Origin: SZAS-3 sp964386785
Lineage (GTDB): Bacteria; Chlamydiota; Chlamydiia; Chlamydiales; JAAKFR01
Assembly (NCBI GenBank): GCA_964386785.1
Contig: CAYLUD010000034.1
Coordinates: forward strand, 1-16,557
DNA length: 16,557 nucleotides
Direction: 5' to 3'
Shown here piece after piece: positions 7,024-14,483 of the stretch; the stretch's first letter is position 1, and each line of letters starts with the position of its first letter. A program made the translations under genes and the position numbers. The notes under the pieces are model-generated. The model searched no databases, was not told the origin of the DNA, and saw nothing but the letters and a program-made list of their open reading frames with translations.

Positions 7024-7597
7024 ATGGATCTCTAGCCAATAGCCGTTCAGAAAAATTGTCCATATCCAAAGATAAAGAGCGGATTTGGGCTCGAAGATAG
7101 TTATATGAAATCAATGCAGGGATTGCGACGATCAGACCCACCACTGTCGTGCCGAGGGCTGTGGCAAGACCTCCCATCACCGCTGTGTTACCCTGAGCCA
7201 CTACACCGTGTCTCAATTCGTAAAACGTCAATAAAATGCCCCATACTGTACCCAGCAATCCAAGAAAGGGGGAGAGAGAAGCTACTGTAGGCAACAAAAA
7301 GATCCCTTTTTCCAACCCCTTACGCAATTCCCGTTTTTTTGAGGAGAGCAACATGTCAGAATGAGCTCGTTCTTTTTTGCTTGTTTGATAAGTTTGGTAT
7401 AGAGCCCCATACAGATCATTTTGTAGCATAATAGGAGATTGAGGATCAAATTGCGCCATCGCGCGATGGCAATCGCGACACAGGGCCATTTTTTGTAACA
7501 GAAGAGACCAAGTGACGATAGATAGAGAGAAAAGAATAAAGAAAATCCCTTTCCCTAATCCATCTGCAGCAAAAAAAGCTTCTACTAAGGGATGCAT
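7016..7597 (-). CDS. tolQ: Tol-Pal system protein TolQ (ExbB/MotA family)
   Basis: Inner-membrane proton-channel subunit that powers the Tol machine with TolR. 193 residues, somewhat shorter than the E. coli protein, with three membrane segments at about 17-37, 99-125 and 142-168. The family signatures are present: SPFLGLLGTVWGI in the second segment and ATALGTTVVGLIVAIPA in the third, with the conserved pore threonines. The cytoplasmic region between segments 1 and 2 (about 40-95) is short and charged. It is the first gene of the minus-strand tol operon; 283 nt without genes precede it. No clear Shine-Dalgarno lies before ATG 7597, but the N-terminus MHPLVEAFFAADGLGK has the expected TolQ/ExbB form. 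Confidence 0.94.
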   Translation of the reverse strand: MHPLVEAFFAADGLGKGIFFILFSLSIVTWSLLLQKMALCRDCHRAMAQFDPQSPIMLQNDLYGALYQTYQTSKKERAHSDMLLSSKKRELRKGLEKGIFLLPTVASLSPFLGLLGTVWGILLTFYELRHGVVAQGNTAVMGGLATALGTTVVGLIVAIPALISYNYLRAQIRSLSLDMDNFSERLLARDPYE

Positions 7598-7649
7598 ACT
7601 TGCATAGTAACTGGACTCTTCCTTTTCGCCAATTGGATCCTTATGTAGC

Positions 7650-7664
7650 GTGCATTCTATGCAC
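7650..7664. promoter_or_regulatory. Perfect 15-bp palindrome upstream of tolQ
   Basis: GTGCATTCTATGCAC is a perfect 6-3-6 inverted repeat, 53 nt before the tolQ ATG. On the operon's strand its centre reads TAGAAT, a plausible -10, so a protein bound here could block transcription. No good -35 was found. A second palindrome, GAGCTG-TTAC-CAGCTC (7691-7706), lies 26 bp further upstream. Operator function is inference. Confidence 0.25.
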
Positions 7665-7850
7665 CTGATTGATGAAGATACTACAGTGAGGAGCTGTTAC
7701 CAGCTCGCATGTGGTCGTGCGTCAATAACACGTAGACTACCAAGGATATGGCGACTCATACAGCCAGAATATTCCCTCTCTACTTGTGAGCTGTGGGAAT
7801 AGATTGCACCTACGACGCAAGATCACTTGCTAGCTTCGATCCTAGGGCAT

Positions 7851-7875
7851 GCACCTCATCAGAGGAGTGAGGCGC
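7851..7875 (-). terminator. Hairpin 5 nt after the gpsA stop, possible terminator
   Basis: The gpsA-strand RNA can form an 8-bp stem (GCGCCTCA with TGAGGTGC, one G-U pair) around a 9-nt loop. On the opposite strand the same position is an A-C mismatch, which favours action in the gpsA transcript. No T-run follows, so it is not a classical intrinsic terminator; it may stabilise the 3' end. Confidence 0.35.
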
Positions 7876-7880
7876 ATGGA

Positions 7881-8888
7881 TTACATTTGTTCCTGTTTGA
7901 TAGAACGTTGCAAAAGGAGTTTGACAGCATCCCTAGGCAGGAGCTGTTCATAAATCACTTGATAGACAGCTTGTGCGATAGGTAATTCGATCTTTTCCCT
8001 TTCGGCTATTTGTAATGCTGAAAGACACGTATAGACGCCCTCCACCACCATACCAATTTCCGTTCTGGCCTCTTGTGTAGATTTACCTTGCGCAATGAGG
8101 CGACCAAACCGATAATTACGGCTCTGTGTCGAGAGGCAGGTGACACACAGGTCTCCCATACCAGCTAACCCATTCAACGTGTCTGGATCACATCCCTCCA
8201 CCTTCGCAAGACGGCGGATTTCATGGAGACCTCGAGTCATCAGCAAAGCTTTCGTATTCTCGCCAAAGCCCAGTCCATCTGAAAGTCCACAGGCTATCGC
8301 AATAATATTTTTCATCGCTCCACCCAGTTCTACGCCGTGAATATCTCGATTGGGGTAGACTCGAAAGGTGGGTGCTGAGAAGAGGCGCTGAATAGTATGC
8401 ATGACTTCTTCATCGTAGGCAGAACACACTACGGCTGCAGGCAACCCTTGAAAGACCTCAGGAGCAATTGCTGGGCCACTGAGACACCCCAACTGCTTGC
8501 GTATCGACTCCCCAAAAACAGAGACAAGGACCTCTGAAAGAAGCAATCCTGTGTTTTGCTCTATACCCTTTGAAGTCAGCACGATAGGACAATTTGGTGT
8601 GCCAATATGCTTCACCTGTTCAAAAACAGGACGTACCCCCGCCGAAGTCACGGCCTCAATCAGAACATCGCATGTGGCAAGCACCTCATGGAGGTCAGAG
8701 GTAAAGGAGAGATTGGGAGAAGCTGTTCTACCCAATAATCGTGGATGTTCTCGTTTTGTATGCAACAGACGCACCCAATTTGGGTCTAGGGCCCACGCGG
8801 TAACCTCGTACCCTTTTGTTGCAAGAAGATCGGCTAACGTATATCCCCAGATACCACAACCTAGATATCCAATGCGCTTGTGTGTCAT
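7881..8888 (-). CDS. gpsA: Glycerol-3-phosphate dehydrogenase [NAD(P)+]
   Basis: Reduces dihydroxyacetone phosphate to sn-glycerol 3-phosphate, the backbone for phospholipids, in the cytoplasm. 335 residues, full length. The Rossmann motif is GCGIWG (10-15). TSKGIE (K107 region), SGPAIAPEV and the catalytic-lysine motif GGAMKNIIAIACGL (K193) follow. GFGENTKALLMTRGL and GMGDLCVTC lead to SRNYRFG in the substrate-binding domain. The ATG overlaps the stop of the upstream sugar pyrophosphorylase gene (ATGA), with AAGGA just before it. From memory the same two-gene order exists in C. trachomatis (CT715-CT714). Confidence 0.96.
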   Translation of the reverse strand: MTHKRIGYLGCGIWGYTLADLLATKGYEVTAWALDPNWVRLLHTKREHPRLLGRTASPNLSFTSDLHEVLATCDVLIEAVTSAGVRPVFEQVKHIGTPNCPIVLTSKGIEQNTGLLLSEVLVSVFGESIRKQLGCLSGPAIAPEVFQGLPAAVVCSAYDEEVMHTIQRLFSAPTFRVYPNRDIHGVELGGAMKNIIAIACGLSDGLGFGENTKALLMTRGLHEIRRLAKVEGCDPDTLNGLAGMGDLCVTCLSTQSRNYRFGRLIAQGKSTQEARTEIGMVVEGVYTCLSALQIAEREKIELPIAQAVYQVIYEQLLPRDAVKLLLQRSIKQEQM

Positions 8889-10216
8889 GATGTTTCCTTG
8901 GGCCCTTCAATATAGCCCCCTTCTATGATAGGGCGATGATACACCCGTTCTAATAATGGTGCTGAAGGATAATAAAAATCTGCACTCAATTCTAATACGC
9001 AATCTGGTGACACAGAAACATCTGCCGTATCGGCATAGAGCTGTTGTTCTCTATGCAGCAGGGCATTTTGCACCCCCTGCATACTCCCCTCCCCCTCTAG
9101 ACTTTTTAAAGGAGCGAAGCACAGATCACGTGGATAGACCAAGACCCCGCTTGAATCGGCATAAGGTAAGATGTCAAAAATAAACCGTTCCATTTTCCAC
9201 GCATTCGGCGTGGATGGTACATCGGAGTGCTCGATCGTGCGTACGGCTTTCATAGCTGCATGTAAGGGGAGCGAGAGAGAACTCACTCGTTGGATGAAGG
9301 GCATAGAAAACTGATACAATCCGGTGTTCGCCAATCTACTGCCAGGGCGGGAATGTTTCCCATATTCAACAACTACGAGCTTACCCTCATGCTCGCAGAA
9401 CGTACCCATTTTTTCTTCACCTGTTTCTAAACGAAGAGCCTGCGCAGATACCTCATGCTGATTCCTGTAATGGAAACCCATGAATTCTGGATCAAAAGGT
9501 AAAGCCAAGGGATTGTCTATGGGGATTACACGAGCAAAGTCGATCCCTTGGGCGTGCCACTTATCCCATATCCCATTCTTTACAAACTCCAAGAAAAAAT
9601 CCCCATTCCCATTAGGCCCCAAAGCCAATTTACCTGGACTATCTAAAATCAAATCCCCAGAAGGAGAAAGCAAAGGCCACACGGACTGAGAAAAAAAAGA
9701 TACTTGGGAAGGTTTCAGGCCAAAAAATTTATTCTTTAAAAAAAACAACTCGGTCTCGACTCGATTCTGCACCGACGCCATGATCGCTAGGGGCAGGTCT
9801 CGATCTGCCCATAATGAGGCGGCTCGTACTTTTTCAGCAATGAGTTGGAAGAAGGTCTTATGGCGGATTAATGAGATCGGCAACATCCCCTTGGGGCCTG
9901 AAAGGCGCAATCTAGACGATTGGCCACCAGCAAGGACCACACATCCACAACGCCCCTCTCGCATCAAGCACTGCCCAATCTGAGAATCCGCGGTGGACCC
10001 TTGTTGTTCTGCCTGAAGCAGAGGAGGATATGCTATACTCGCAGGGGGATGGCGAATCAGCGCTTGCTGTTGACACAGGAGGGCCAGGTCCAACTGCTTC
10101 ACTTGTCGAAGAAGTGAATCGAGGGCGAGCTTACCCCACGATTCTGCATATGCGAGTAAATGAGTTTGCTCCAGAGGAGCTAACACATCATAGAGCTGTA
10201 CTCGTAAGTCACCCAT
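8885..10216 (-). CDS. UDP-sugar pyrophosphorylase, UDPGP/AGX family
   Basis: Likely transfers UMP from UTP to a sugar 1-phosphate (GlcNAc-1-P or Glc-1-P), making a UDP-sugar. 443 residues. The nucleotide-binding signature is VVLAGGQSSRLRLSGPKG (LAGG at 95-98, PKG at 108-110), the form typical of eukaryote-like UDPGP/AGX proteins rather than bacterial GalU or GlmU. Other family-like pieces are FFLKNKFFGL, SPSGDLILD with GPNGNGDFF, and VIPIDNPLALPFDPEFMGFH, the region where the uridine and sugar sit. KMGTFCEHEGKLVVVEYG and ANTGLYQFSM follow. The exact sugar cannot be told from sequence. Chlamydiae encode such an AGX-1-like protein next to gpsA, as here. The gene starts 48 nt after the FliJ-like gene; no strong ribosome site precedes ATG 10216. 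Confidence 0.88.
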   Translation of the reverse strand: MGDLRVQLYDVLAPLEQTHLLAYAESWGKLALDSLLRQVKQLDLALLCQQQALIRHPPASIAYPPLLQAEQQGSTADSQIGQCLMREGRCGCVVLAGGQSSRLRLSGPKGMLPISLIRHKTFFQLIAEKVRAASLWADRDLPLAIMASVQNRVETELFFLKNKFFGLKPSQVSFFSQSVWPLLSPSGDLILDSPGKLALGPNGNGDFFLEFVKNGIWDKWHAQGIDFARVIPIDNPLALPFDPEFMGFHYRNQHEVSAQALRLETGEEKMGTFCEHEGKLVVVEYGKHSRPGSRLANTGLYQFSMPFIQRVSSLSLPLHAAMKAVRTIEHSDVPSTPNAWKMERFIFDILPYADSSGVLVYPRDLCFAPLKSLEGEGSMQGVQNALLHREQQLYADTADVSVSPDCVLELSADFYYPSAPLLERVYHRPIIEGGYIEGPKETS

Positions 10217-10264
10217 AGAAATTGAGGCTCATTGTGCGGAAGGGTTTATTTTTTGGACACCATT

Positions 10265-10612
10265 TTACTTCTTGCATTTTTTTTGAGCTAATAACTCCCT
10301 TGTTTTGCGTTCTACTCTACAAGACTGGATCTGTCGCTGTTGGGCTGCAATGCATTCGGTCAAGCGAGCCACCTCAAGGGTTAACCCATCATAAGCTTCT
10401 TCTAATTCTTCCAGGTACTGATACCGCAAGATGTGCCATTGCATTCCCTCTTGTTGCATGCATTCCTGTTCCGTGTGATCGATTTCTTTAGCGATAGAAA
10501 GGAGTCGAGCCTCTAGCCAGCGTCGCCGAGCCACCATGGGGGCTAGGACACGGTAGGCCTGATGTTCTTCTCGTTGTTTTACCTGCACCCAACGGCGCCA
10601 GATATCATGCAT
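10265..10612 (-). CDS. Small coiled-coil protein, FliJ/SctO-like candidate
   Basis: 115 residues, almost entirely charged helix without Pro after the first third. The N-terminus (MHDIWRRWVQVKQREEHQAY) has the basic pattern seen at the start of FliJ-type export stalk proteins; residues about 15-55 and 60-110 can form an antiparallel coiled coil. I chose ATG 10612, which has GGAG about 8 nt upstream; a TTG at 10645 would add 11 residues but has no ribosome site. In Chlamydia the gene after fliI and before the sugar pyrophosphorylase (CT716, from memory) is of similar kind. Here it keeps its pyrophosphorylase-gpsA neighbours but has lost contact with fliI, which lies on the other strand more than 4 kb away. 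The assignment is by size, coiled coil and synteny, not by a motif. Confidence 0.6.
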   Translation of the reverse strand: MHDIWRRWVQVKQREEHQAYRVLAPMVARRRWLEARLLSIAKEIDHTEQECMQQEGMQWHILRYQYLEELEEAYDGLTLEVARLTECIAAQQRQIQSCRVERKTRELLAQKKCKK

Positions 10613-10782
10613 AGGATCTCTCCATCTATAGAATAAGTCAGACAAAAAAAAGAAGAGAATCCGTAACTATCCATCCCCCTAGTATTAAGGCAATGGGAAA
10701 AGCCAAAAAAAGCTGTGGAAGTCCAGGGATCTAAAGGTTGGAGGGCAGAGCAACGCGCTGGCCCTGATAGGCAATATAGTAA

Positions 10783-11760
10783 CTACCTAGGACGAGGCCT
10801 ATGAGTGACCTGGGTGCACAGCCAGTTCCACAAGAGCTTGCCTTTCCATTTCCCACGTGGCTCTCGTCGTTGCCATTCGTGTAGAAAGGTACGCGCAAGG
10901 TACCGCAAAGCTTTTTTATCATAAGAAATGCAATGAGGAAAACCCCCTAGGTCTGGGCATCTAGGTTGTTGAAAATCTGAAAGATTCAAGTTGCCATGAA
11001 TATATTCTTCTCGCTCTCCCAATGTGATTGAGTGATCTTTTGCAGGATCACCATGGGTACCTCCCCCGGACCCACAGTTCCATACCAAAGATTGGTACGG
11101 GTATAACGTTAGCCCTCCCGCTCGAATCTGACAAAACATCCATTGAATATCCCATGTATTCCACTGACCTCTCATGGTCTTTTCCATCATTTTGGAAAAT
11201 TTAATAGACCCGTAACAATCGAATAGATCGCGGAAGGCTCGATCTTGTAGCGTGGTTTCCCATGCGATAGGTCTGTATTCATAGTGATCCCAAGCTCGTT
11301 TCCAAGTAGCCCATCCCCAAATGAACGGATGAGGGAGGAAAAAAAAAGAAGGATGCACAGGCTGTGCATCGAAATACATAAAACCTGAAATAGAAAACAC
11401 TTGGGGTTCCTGTGCATAACGACGTAACGCGGCTACCATATACTCCAAAAAATCAGGAGCAATGATCACATCATCTTCAATGATGATGACCTCACCCCAT
11501 TCCTGACACATCTGAGAAATACCAGAGGTCAAGTTCTCAAAACCAAGGTTACTCTCTCTTTCAATCACGATGGCACGTGGATGTTGTCTGGCTATCGATC
11601 GTGTGGCTGCGACTCGATCATCGTTTTTTTGTTTCGGTGCATCGCAAAAAATATAGAGAGGCAACCGCTCTTTAAGTCGCGCTTGTGCCCGTTCAATTGC
11701 ATCTAAAGCGGCGCGTAGATGGGCAGGGCGATTGTATGCGAAGAGAGCAATCGGAGACAT
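10783..11760 (-). CDS. GT-A fold glycosyltransferase (GT2/GNT-I-like)
   Basis: Likely transfers a sugar from a nucleotide sugar to a surface glycan; the acceptor is unknown. 325 residues, no signal or membrane segment. It opens with IALFAYNRPAHLRAALDAI, the usual start of this family. NLGFENLTSGISQM (71-84) and the metal-binding acidic motif IIIEDDVIIAPDFLEYM (EDD at 95-97) follow. FIWGWATWKRAW (146-157) and QWNTWDIQW are the region seen in bacterial relatives of GNT-I. I prefer ATG 11760; a GTG at 11778 would add six residues. Neither has a proper Shine-Dalgarno. The first 68 nt lie within the 3' end of the upstream gene in another frame, so translation may be coupled. The next gene downstream is the FliJ-like one, 170 nt away. 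Confidence 0.82.
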   Translation of the reverse strand: MSPIALFAYNRPAHLRAALDAIERAQARLKERLPLYIFCDAPKQKNDDRVAATRSIARQHPRAIVIERESNLGFENLTSGISQMCQEWGEVIIIEDDVIIAPDFLEYMVAALRRYAQEPQVFSISGFMYFDAQPVHPSFFFLPHPFIWGWATWKRAWDHYEYRPIAWETTLQDRAFRDLFDCYGSIKFSKMMEKTMRGQWNTWDIQWMFCQIRAGGLTLYPYQSLVWNCGSGGGTHGDPAKDHSITLGEREEYIHGNLNLSDFQQPRCPDLGGFPHCISYDKKALRYLARTFLHEWQRREPRGKWKGKLLWNWLCTQVTHRPRPR

Positions 11761-12052
11761 GCCCTGGCATGCTAGCACAGCCCATTACCGAAGAAAAGTA
11801 AGATTCACACAGGGCTTGCAAAATCGTGTCTTCATAGGGGAGCTTATACATCACCCAATTCAGAGGATGGAGAGGCTCATAACATGCAGGTATCTCCTGT
11901 ATAATCGTTCGTATTGCCTTTGCAACATCTTGCAATGCCAGAACTGCATGATCTACCTGATCAGAAAGGGTCACATGAGAGAAGACATGCGGCGTCCTAC
12001 GCCGTGATTTACGAGAAGCTTGCAATGAATAGACAGATGAGTATGTAAGCAT
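11693..12052 (-). CDS. Hypothetical 119-residue protein with perfect Shine-Dalgarno
   Basis: I do not recognise this protein. ATG 12052 has AAGGAGGT (12057-12064) 4 nt upstream, the best ribosome site in the window, so the start is convincing. The N-terminus is Ser/Arg-rich (SLQASRKSRRRTPHVF), then an amphipathic helix (DQVDHAVLALQDVAKAIRTI) and a Trp/Tyr/Leu-rich part (LNWVMYKLPYEDTILQALCE). No signal or membrane segment is visible. The last ~22 residues are Cys/Ser/Arg-rich and overlap the conserved start of the glycosyltransferase; they look like out-of-frame readthrough, so the original stop may have been lost. It sits between two glycosyltransferase genes on the same strand. Confidence 0.6.
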   Translation of the reverse strand: MLTYSSVYSLQASRKSRRRTPHVFSHVTLSDQVDHAVLALQDVAKAIRTIIQEIPACYEPLHPLNWVMYKLPYEDTILQALCESYFSSVMGCASMPGHVSDCSLRIQSPCPSTRRFRCN

Positions 12053-12231
12053 GAGTACCTCCTTGTGTTGCATAGGCCATTCCGTGGCTCTGTATTCTTA
12101 CAATAAGAGAATGCTCTTTTTTTTATTATCTCTTTTTGTCCTTTATGATTTCCTTTGAGCACTTTTTCTTTGTATATCCATCATGATGCTACTGTAACAG
12201 CTGGGTTATGGGTAGAGGAAAACATATGATG

Positions 12232-13305
12232 TTAACTGGGTAGGGATGGAGGCCTTTCCGTAGCGAGAATGGTGGAAGAGAGTTGATAAATTCTCTGTTC
12301 CCATGATGAGGGGCAAGGAGTAGGTTGTGGCAAAGAACCCACCTGTTGTAATAAAGATCGCAATTCATCCTGATGATGATACAGGTGGGCTTCAGGTGTG
12401 TGTTCTTGCACAATAGGATGAAAGGGGGCAAGAATAGGGCGTCCCCAAGCTCGATACAGATAGAGTTTGGTATGTGCTACATACGGCATGCGGCCTACCA
12501 ACCGAAAAGGGGCGATGCAGGCATGGCATTGATAGGCTAGGGAGCGCAATTCTCCTGGGGGTTTCCATCCATGGAAATGCACATTATGAGTATGAGGATT
12601 CAGTTGCTGAATTTCTTGTGTAGAGCCGCCCAAAATGTGCAAATGGAGATTCGGAAATTCCTTCATTATAGGGATCAGATCGCAAATACCCTGTTCAGGG
12701 TAGAGCTGCCCTACATAAAGAAGACTGAGCGGAGAATCTTCTGGAGGAGGGGGGAGGGGTGCACCATCTACAGCCAAGGGAATGACTGCAATAGGAATCG
12801 ATAAGGAATAGGGGGGCTCCAATAGGATGTGCCGCATTGCTTCTGTCGTGACAGTAAGTCCATCTAGACTTTCAAATAATGCTTTTTCCAACACCCATTC
12901 TTGTGTACGATCCATACCCGGATACCACGCCAATTCATGAGCTTCGTACAGATATCGCACACTAGAGAGTCTCTCTTTTAGCATTGCACGAGCTACCTTA
13001 CGTACCGAGACGAGAGCGACATCCACAGTATGGTCTTGCATCCAGTGACGTAGAGCTCGCAGAAACACGGCATTCCAACTTACTGGTAACCATGTATTCT
13101 TTCGTAGAATAGAAAGACGGTGGATCTTACAGGGACCTTGCACTCCATAGTGTGCGAATAGTTCGGTATCGGCAAGAGATCCTTTTCCAATGACAAGGTC
13201 CACCTCATGTCCTTGTAGCGCTAATTCTGTTGCTTCTCGAAACAGAAAATGATCATGTGCCTTACGTGTGGGCAAAATCTCGTTATAAGGAAGTATAATT
13301 CTCAT
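12232..13305 (-). CDS. GT-B fold glycosyltransferase, GT4-like
   Basis: Probable cytoplasmic or membrane-peripheral sugar transferase; substrate unknown. 357 residues. The N-terminal half has MRIILPYNEILPTRKAHDHF, LALQGHEVDLV and YLYEAHELAW, typical of the acceptor domain. The C-terminal half has SLLYVGQLYPEQGICDLIPI (about 194-213), FPNLHLHILGG, VHFHGWKPPGEL and LYLYRAWGRPILA, matching the donor domain of GT4 proteins. The usual EX7E motif is not evident: HTKLYLYRAWGRPILAPF takes its place and only a later Glu (E301) is available, so the family boundary is uncertain. ATG 13305 lies 41 nt from the divergent fliF start and has an A-run rather than a Shine-Dalgarno before it. With the GT-A gene downstream it may form a small glycan module. 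Confidence 0.82.
   Translation of the reverse strand: MRIILPYNEILPTRKAHDHFLFREATELALQGHEVDLVIGKGSLADTELFAHYGVQGPCKIHRLSILRKNTWLPVSWNAVFLRALRHWMQDHTVDVALVSVRKVARAMLKERLSSVRYLYEAHELAWYPGMDRTQEWVLEKALFESLDGLTVTTEAMRHILLEPPYSLSIPIAVIPLAVDGAPLPPPPEDSPLSLLYVGQLYPEQGICDLIPIMKEFPNLHLHILGGSTQEIQQLNPHTHNVHFHGWKPPGELRSLAYQCHACIAPFRLVGRMPYVAHTKLYLYRAWGRPILAPFHPIVQEHTPEAHLYHHQDELRSLLQQVGSLPQPTPCPSSWEQRIYQLSSTILATERPPSLPS
13294..13299 (+). promoter_or_regulatory. Candidate -10 element for fliF-fliH-fliI
   Basis: A perfect TATAAT lies 47 nt before the fliF ATG, inside the first codons of the divergent glycosyltransferase gene. Transcription would start near 13306, giving a leader of about 41 nt with AAAGG before the ATG. 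No convincing -35 is at the right distance. Confidence 0.35.
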
Positions 13306-13346
13306 ACATTTTTTTTTATCTATCTGTTACAGGATAAAGGTAGCTT

Positions 13347-14483
13347 ATGCATCGCATTTTTTCCCAGTTACGATCTTGGTCTCCTTCCTCCACGTGGAAA
13401 AGCCGGATATTGATTGGACTAGCAGCTGTTCTGATTGTATTCGTCTGGTATGGGCGTGCTCCTGTCCATCGTACAGAATCTCCGCATTGGGGTGAGTTGC
13501 ATCGCGAACCTGTGAAAGGTATAACCTCACCTAATACGCCATCGCGTTGGGGTATGCCGGGAGAGCATGGGGAACGAGAATCTCGATTTGGGTGGGAGCT
13601 CTTTGATCACCATACGTGGGTACAAGGGGAACATGAGTTACAGATTCTGGAAATGAGAGCTCTTAAGGGGCAATTAGAGCTCGACCTGCTGACCTTTGAT
13701 CCCATACAAGAAGCGCGTATTACCCTAGATCTAGGAACGAGTGAACTTGGCCAACAAGGACTCAGTAAAGCTTCTGTTATTCTTACTCTGGCACCCCATA
13801 CAGGCCGAAACCAGGTGCCGATTGAAGCGATTACACAACATATTAGTGGCGCAGTACCCGGGTTAGATCCTAGTCGTATTGCGATTAGTGATGCGCAGGG
13901 ATATGTCTATCAAACGATTGGGGGGCGCATTCCCTCAACGGAAGTGAGTGCACAAGATTGTTTTTCCAATCGCATCACACAGCTTGTACGCTCCCTTTGT
14001 GGAGAACTCTCAATCGTATCTGTATATGGCACCCACCCCTGGCAATGTCGCATCTGGATCCCTTCTCATATTCAAGAGAAAGTGCAACGCAGTCTTATAC
14101 GTCATATTGAGCATATAGCTACGACAGAAGAACACCCTATTAAAATTGAGGTCGAGCGCCTACCTTCCTACTCACCAGATACCGGTTCTCCTAGTTTTTC
14201 TATCGGTGCAGGCCCCCTATTGTATGGGATTATTGTGATTGTCACGGGAGGTGTCTTACTATCGTGGTTATGGCATCGATGGACACAACGATCCAAACAA
14301 CATAGTGAAGCCCCCCCCGCTGTAGATTTACAAGTATTGGCAGCGTCTTTAAAGGGAGAAGATCCTAAAACATTGGCTGGCATGATTTCCTATCTTGAAA
14401 CAGAAAGAGCAGAAGAAATTCTTGCAGCATTTCCAGAAACACTACAAAACGCCATTTTGAAAGAGCTGGAGAAACGAGGATGA
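13347..14483 (+). CDS. fliF: FliF-like MS-ring protein with FliG-like C-terminal tail
   Basis: Inner-membrane ring of a flagellar-type secretion apparatus. 378 residues, against roughly 550 in motile bacteria. TM1 is at about 20-36 and TM2 at 288-309. Residues 37-80 are polar and do not look like RBM1. GWELFDHHTW (82-91) and LEMRALKGQLE (101-111) match the FliF segment just before RBM2. RBM2 follows at about 119-190 (EARITLDLG, SKASVILTLAP, ISGAVPGLDPSRIAISDAQG). Residues 205-270 fit a short RBM3 without the beta-collar insertion. After TM2 the tail (327-378) has EDPKTLAGMISYL, AEEILAAFPETLQNAILKEL, closely resembling the FliG middle domain around EHPQ. AAAGG precedes the ATG by 6 nt. The next gene overlaps as ATGA. 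No filament genes are in the window, so secretion rather than motility is likely. From memory Chlamydia CT719 is the counterpart. Confidence 0.88.
   Translation: MHRIFSQLRSWSPSSTWKSRILIGLAAVLIVFVWYGRAPVHRTESPHWGELHREPVKGITSPNTPSRWGMPGEHGERESRFGWELFDHHTWVQGEHELQILEMRALKGQLELDLLTFDPIQEARITLDLGTSELGQQGLSKASVILTLAPHTGRNQVPIEAITQHISGAVPGLDPSRIAISDAQGYVYQTIGGRIPSTEVSAQDCFSNRITQLVRSLCGELSIVSVYGTHPWQCRIWIPSHIQEKVQRSLIRHIEHIATTEEHPIKIEVERLPSYSPDTGSPSFSIGAGPLLYGIIVIVTGGVLLSWLWHRWTQRSKQHSEAPPAVDLQVLAASLKGEDPKTLAGMISYLETERAEEILAAFPETLQNAILKELEKRG

Noticed and set aside
7780..7860. Possible tRNA suggested by TTCGATCC near 7837
   Set aside because: The flanking bases do not form a T-stem, and no acceptor, D or anticodon arms could be assembled on either strand.
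10613..10645. TTG start extending the FliJ-like protein
   Set aside because: No ribosome site; ATG 10612 has GGAG at suitable spacing and gives a FliJ-like N-terminus.
12105..12124. AAGAG-AATG-CTCTT followed by a T-run, looking like an intrinsic terminator on the plus strand
   Set aside because: The stem is only 5 bp and mostly A/U, and no plus-strand gene precedes it.
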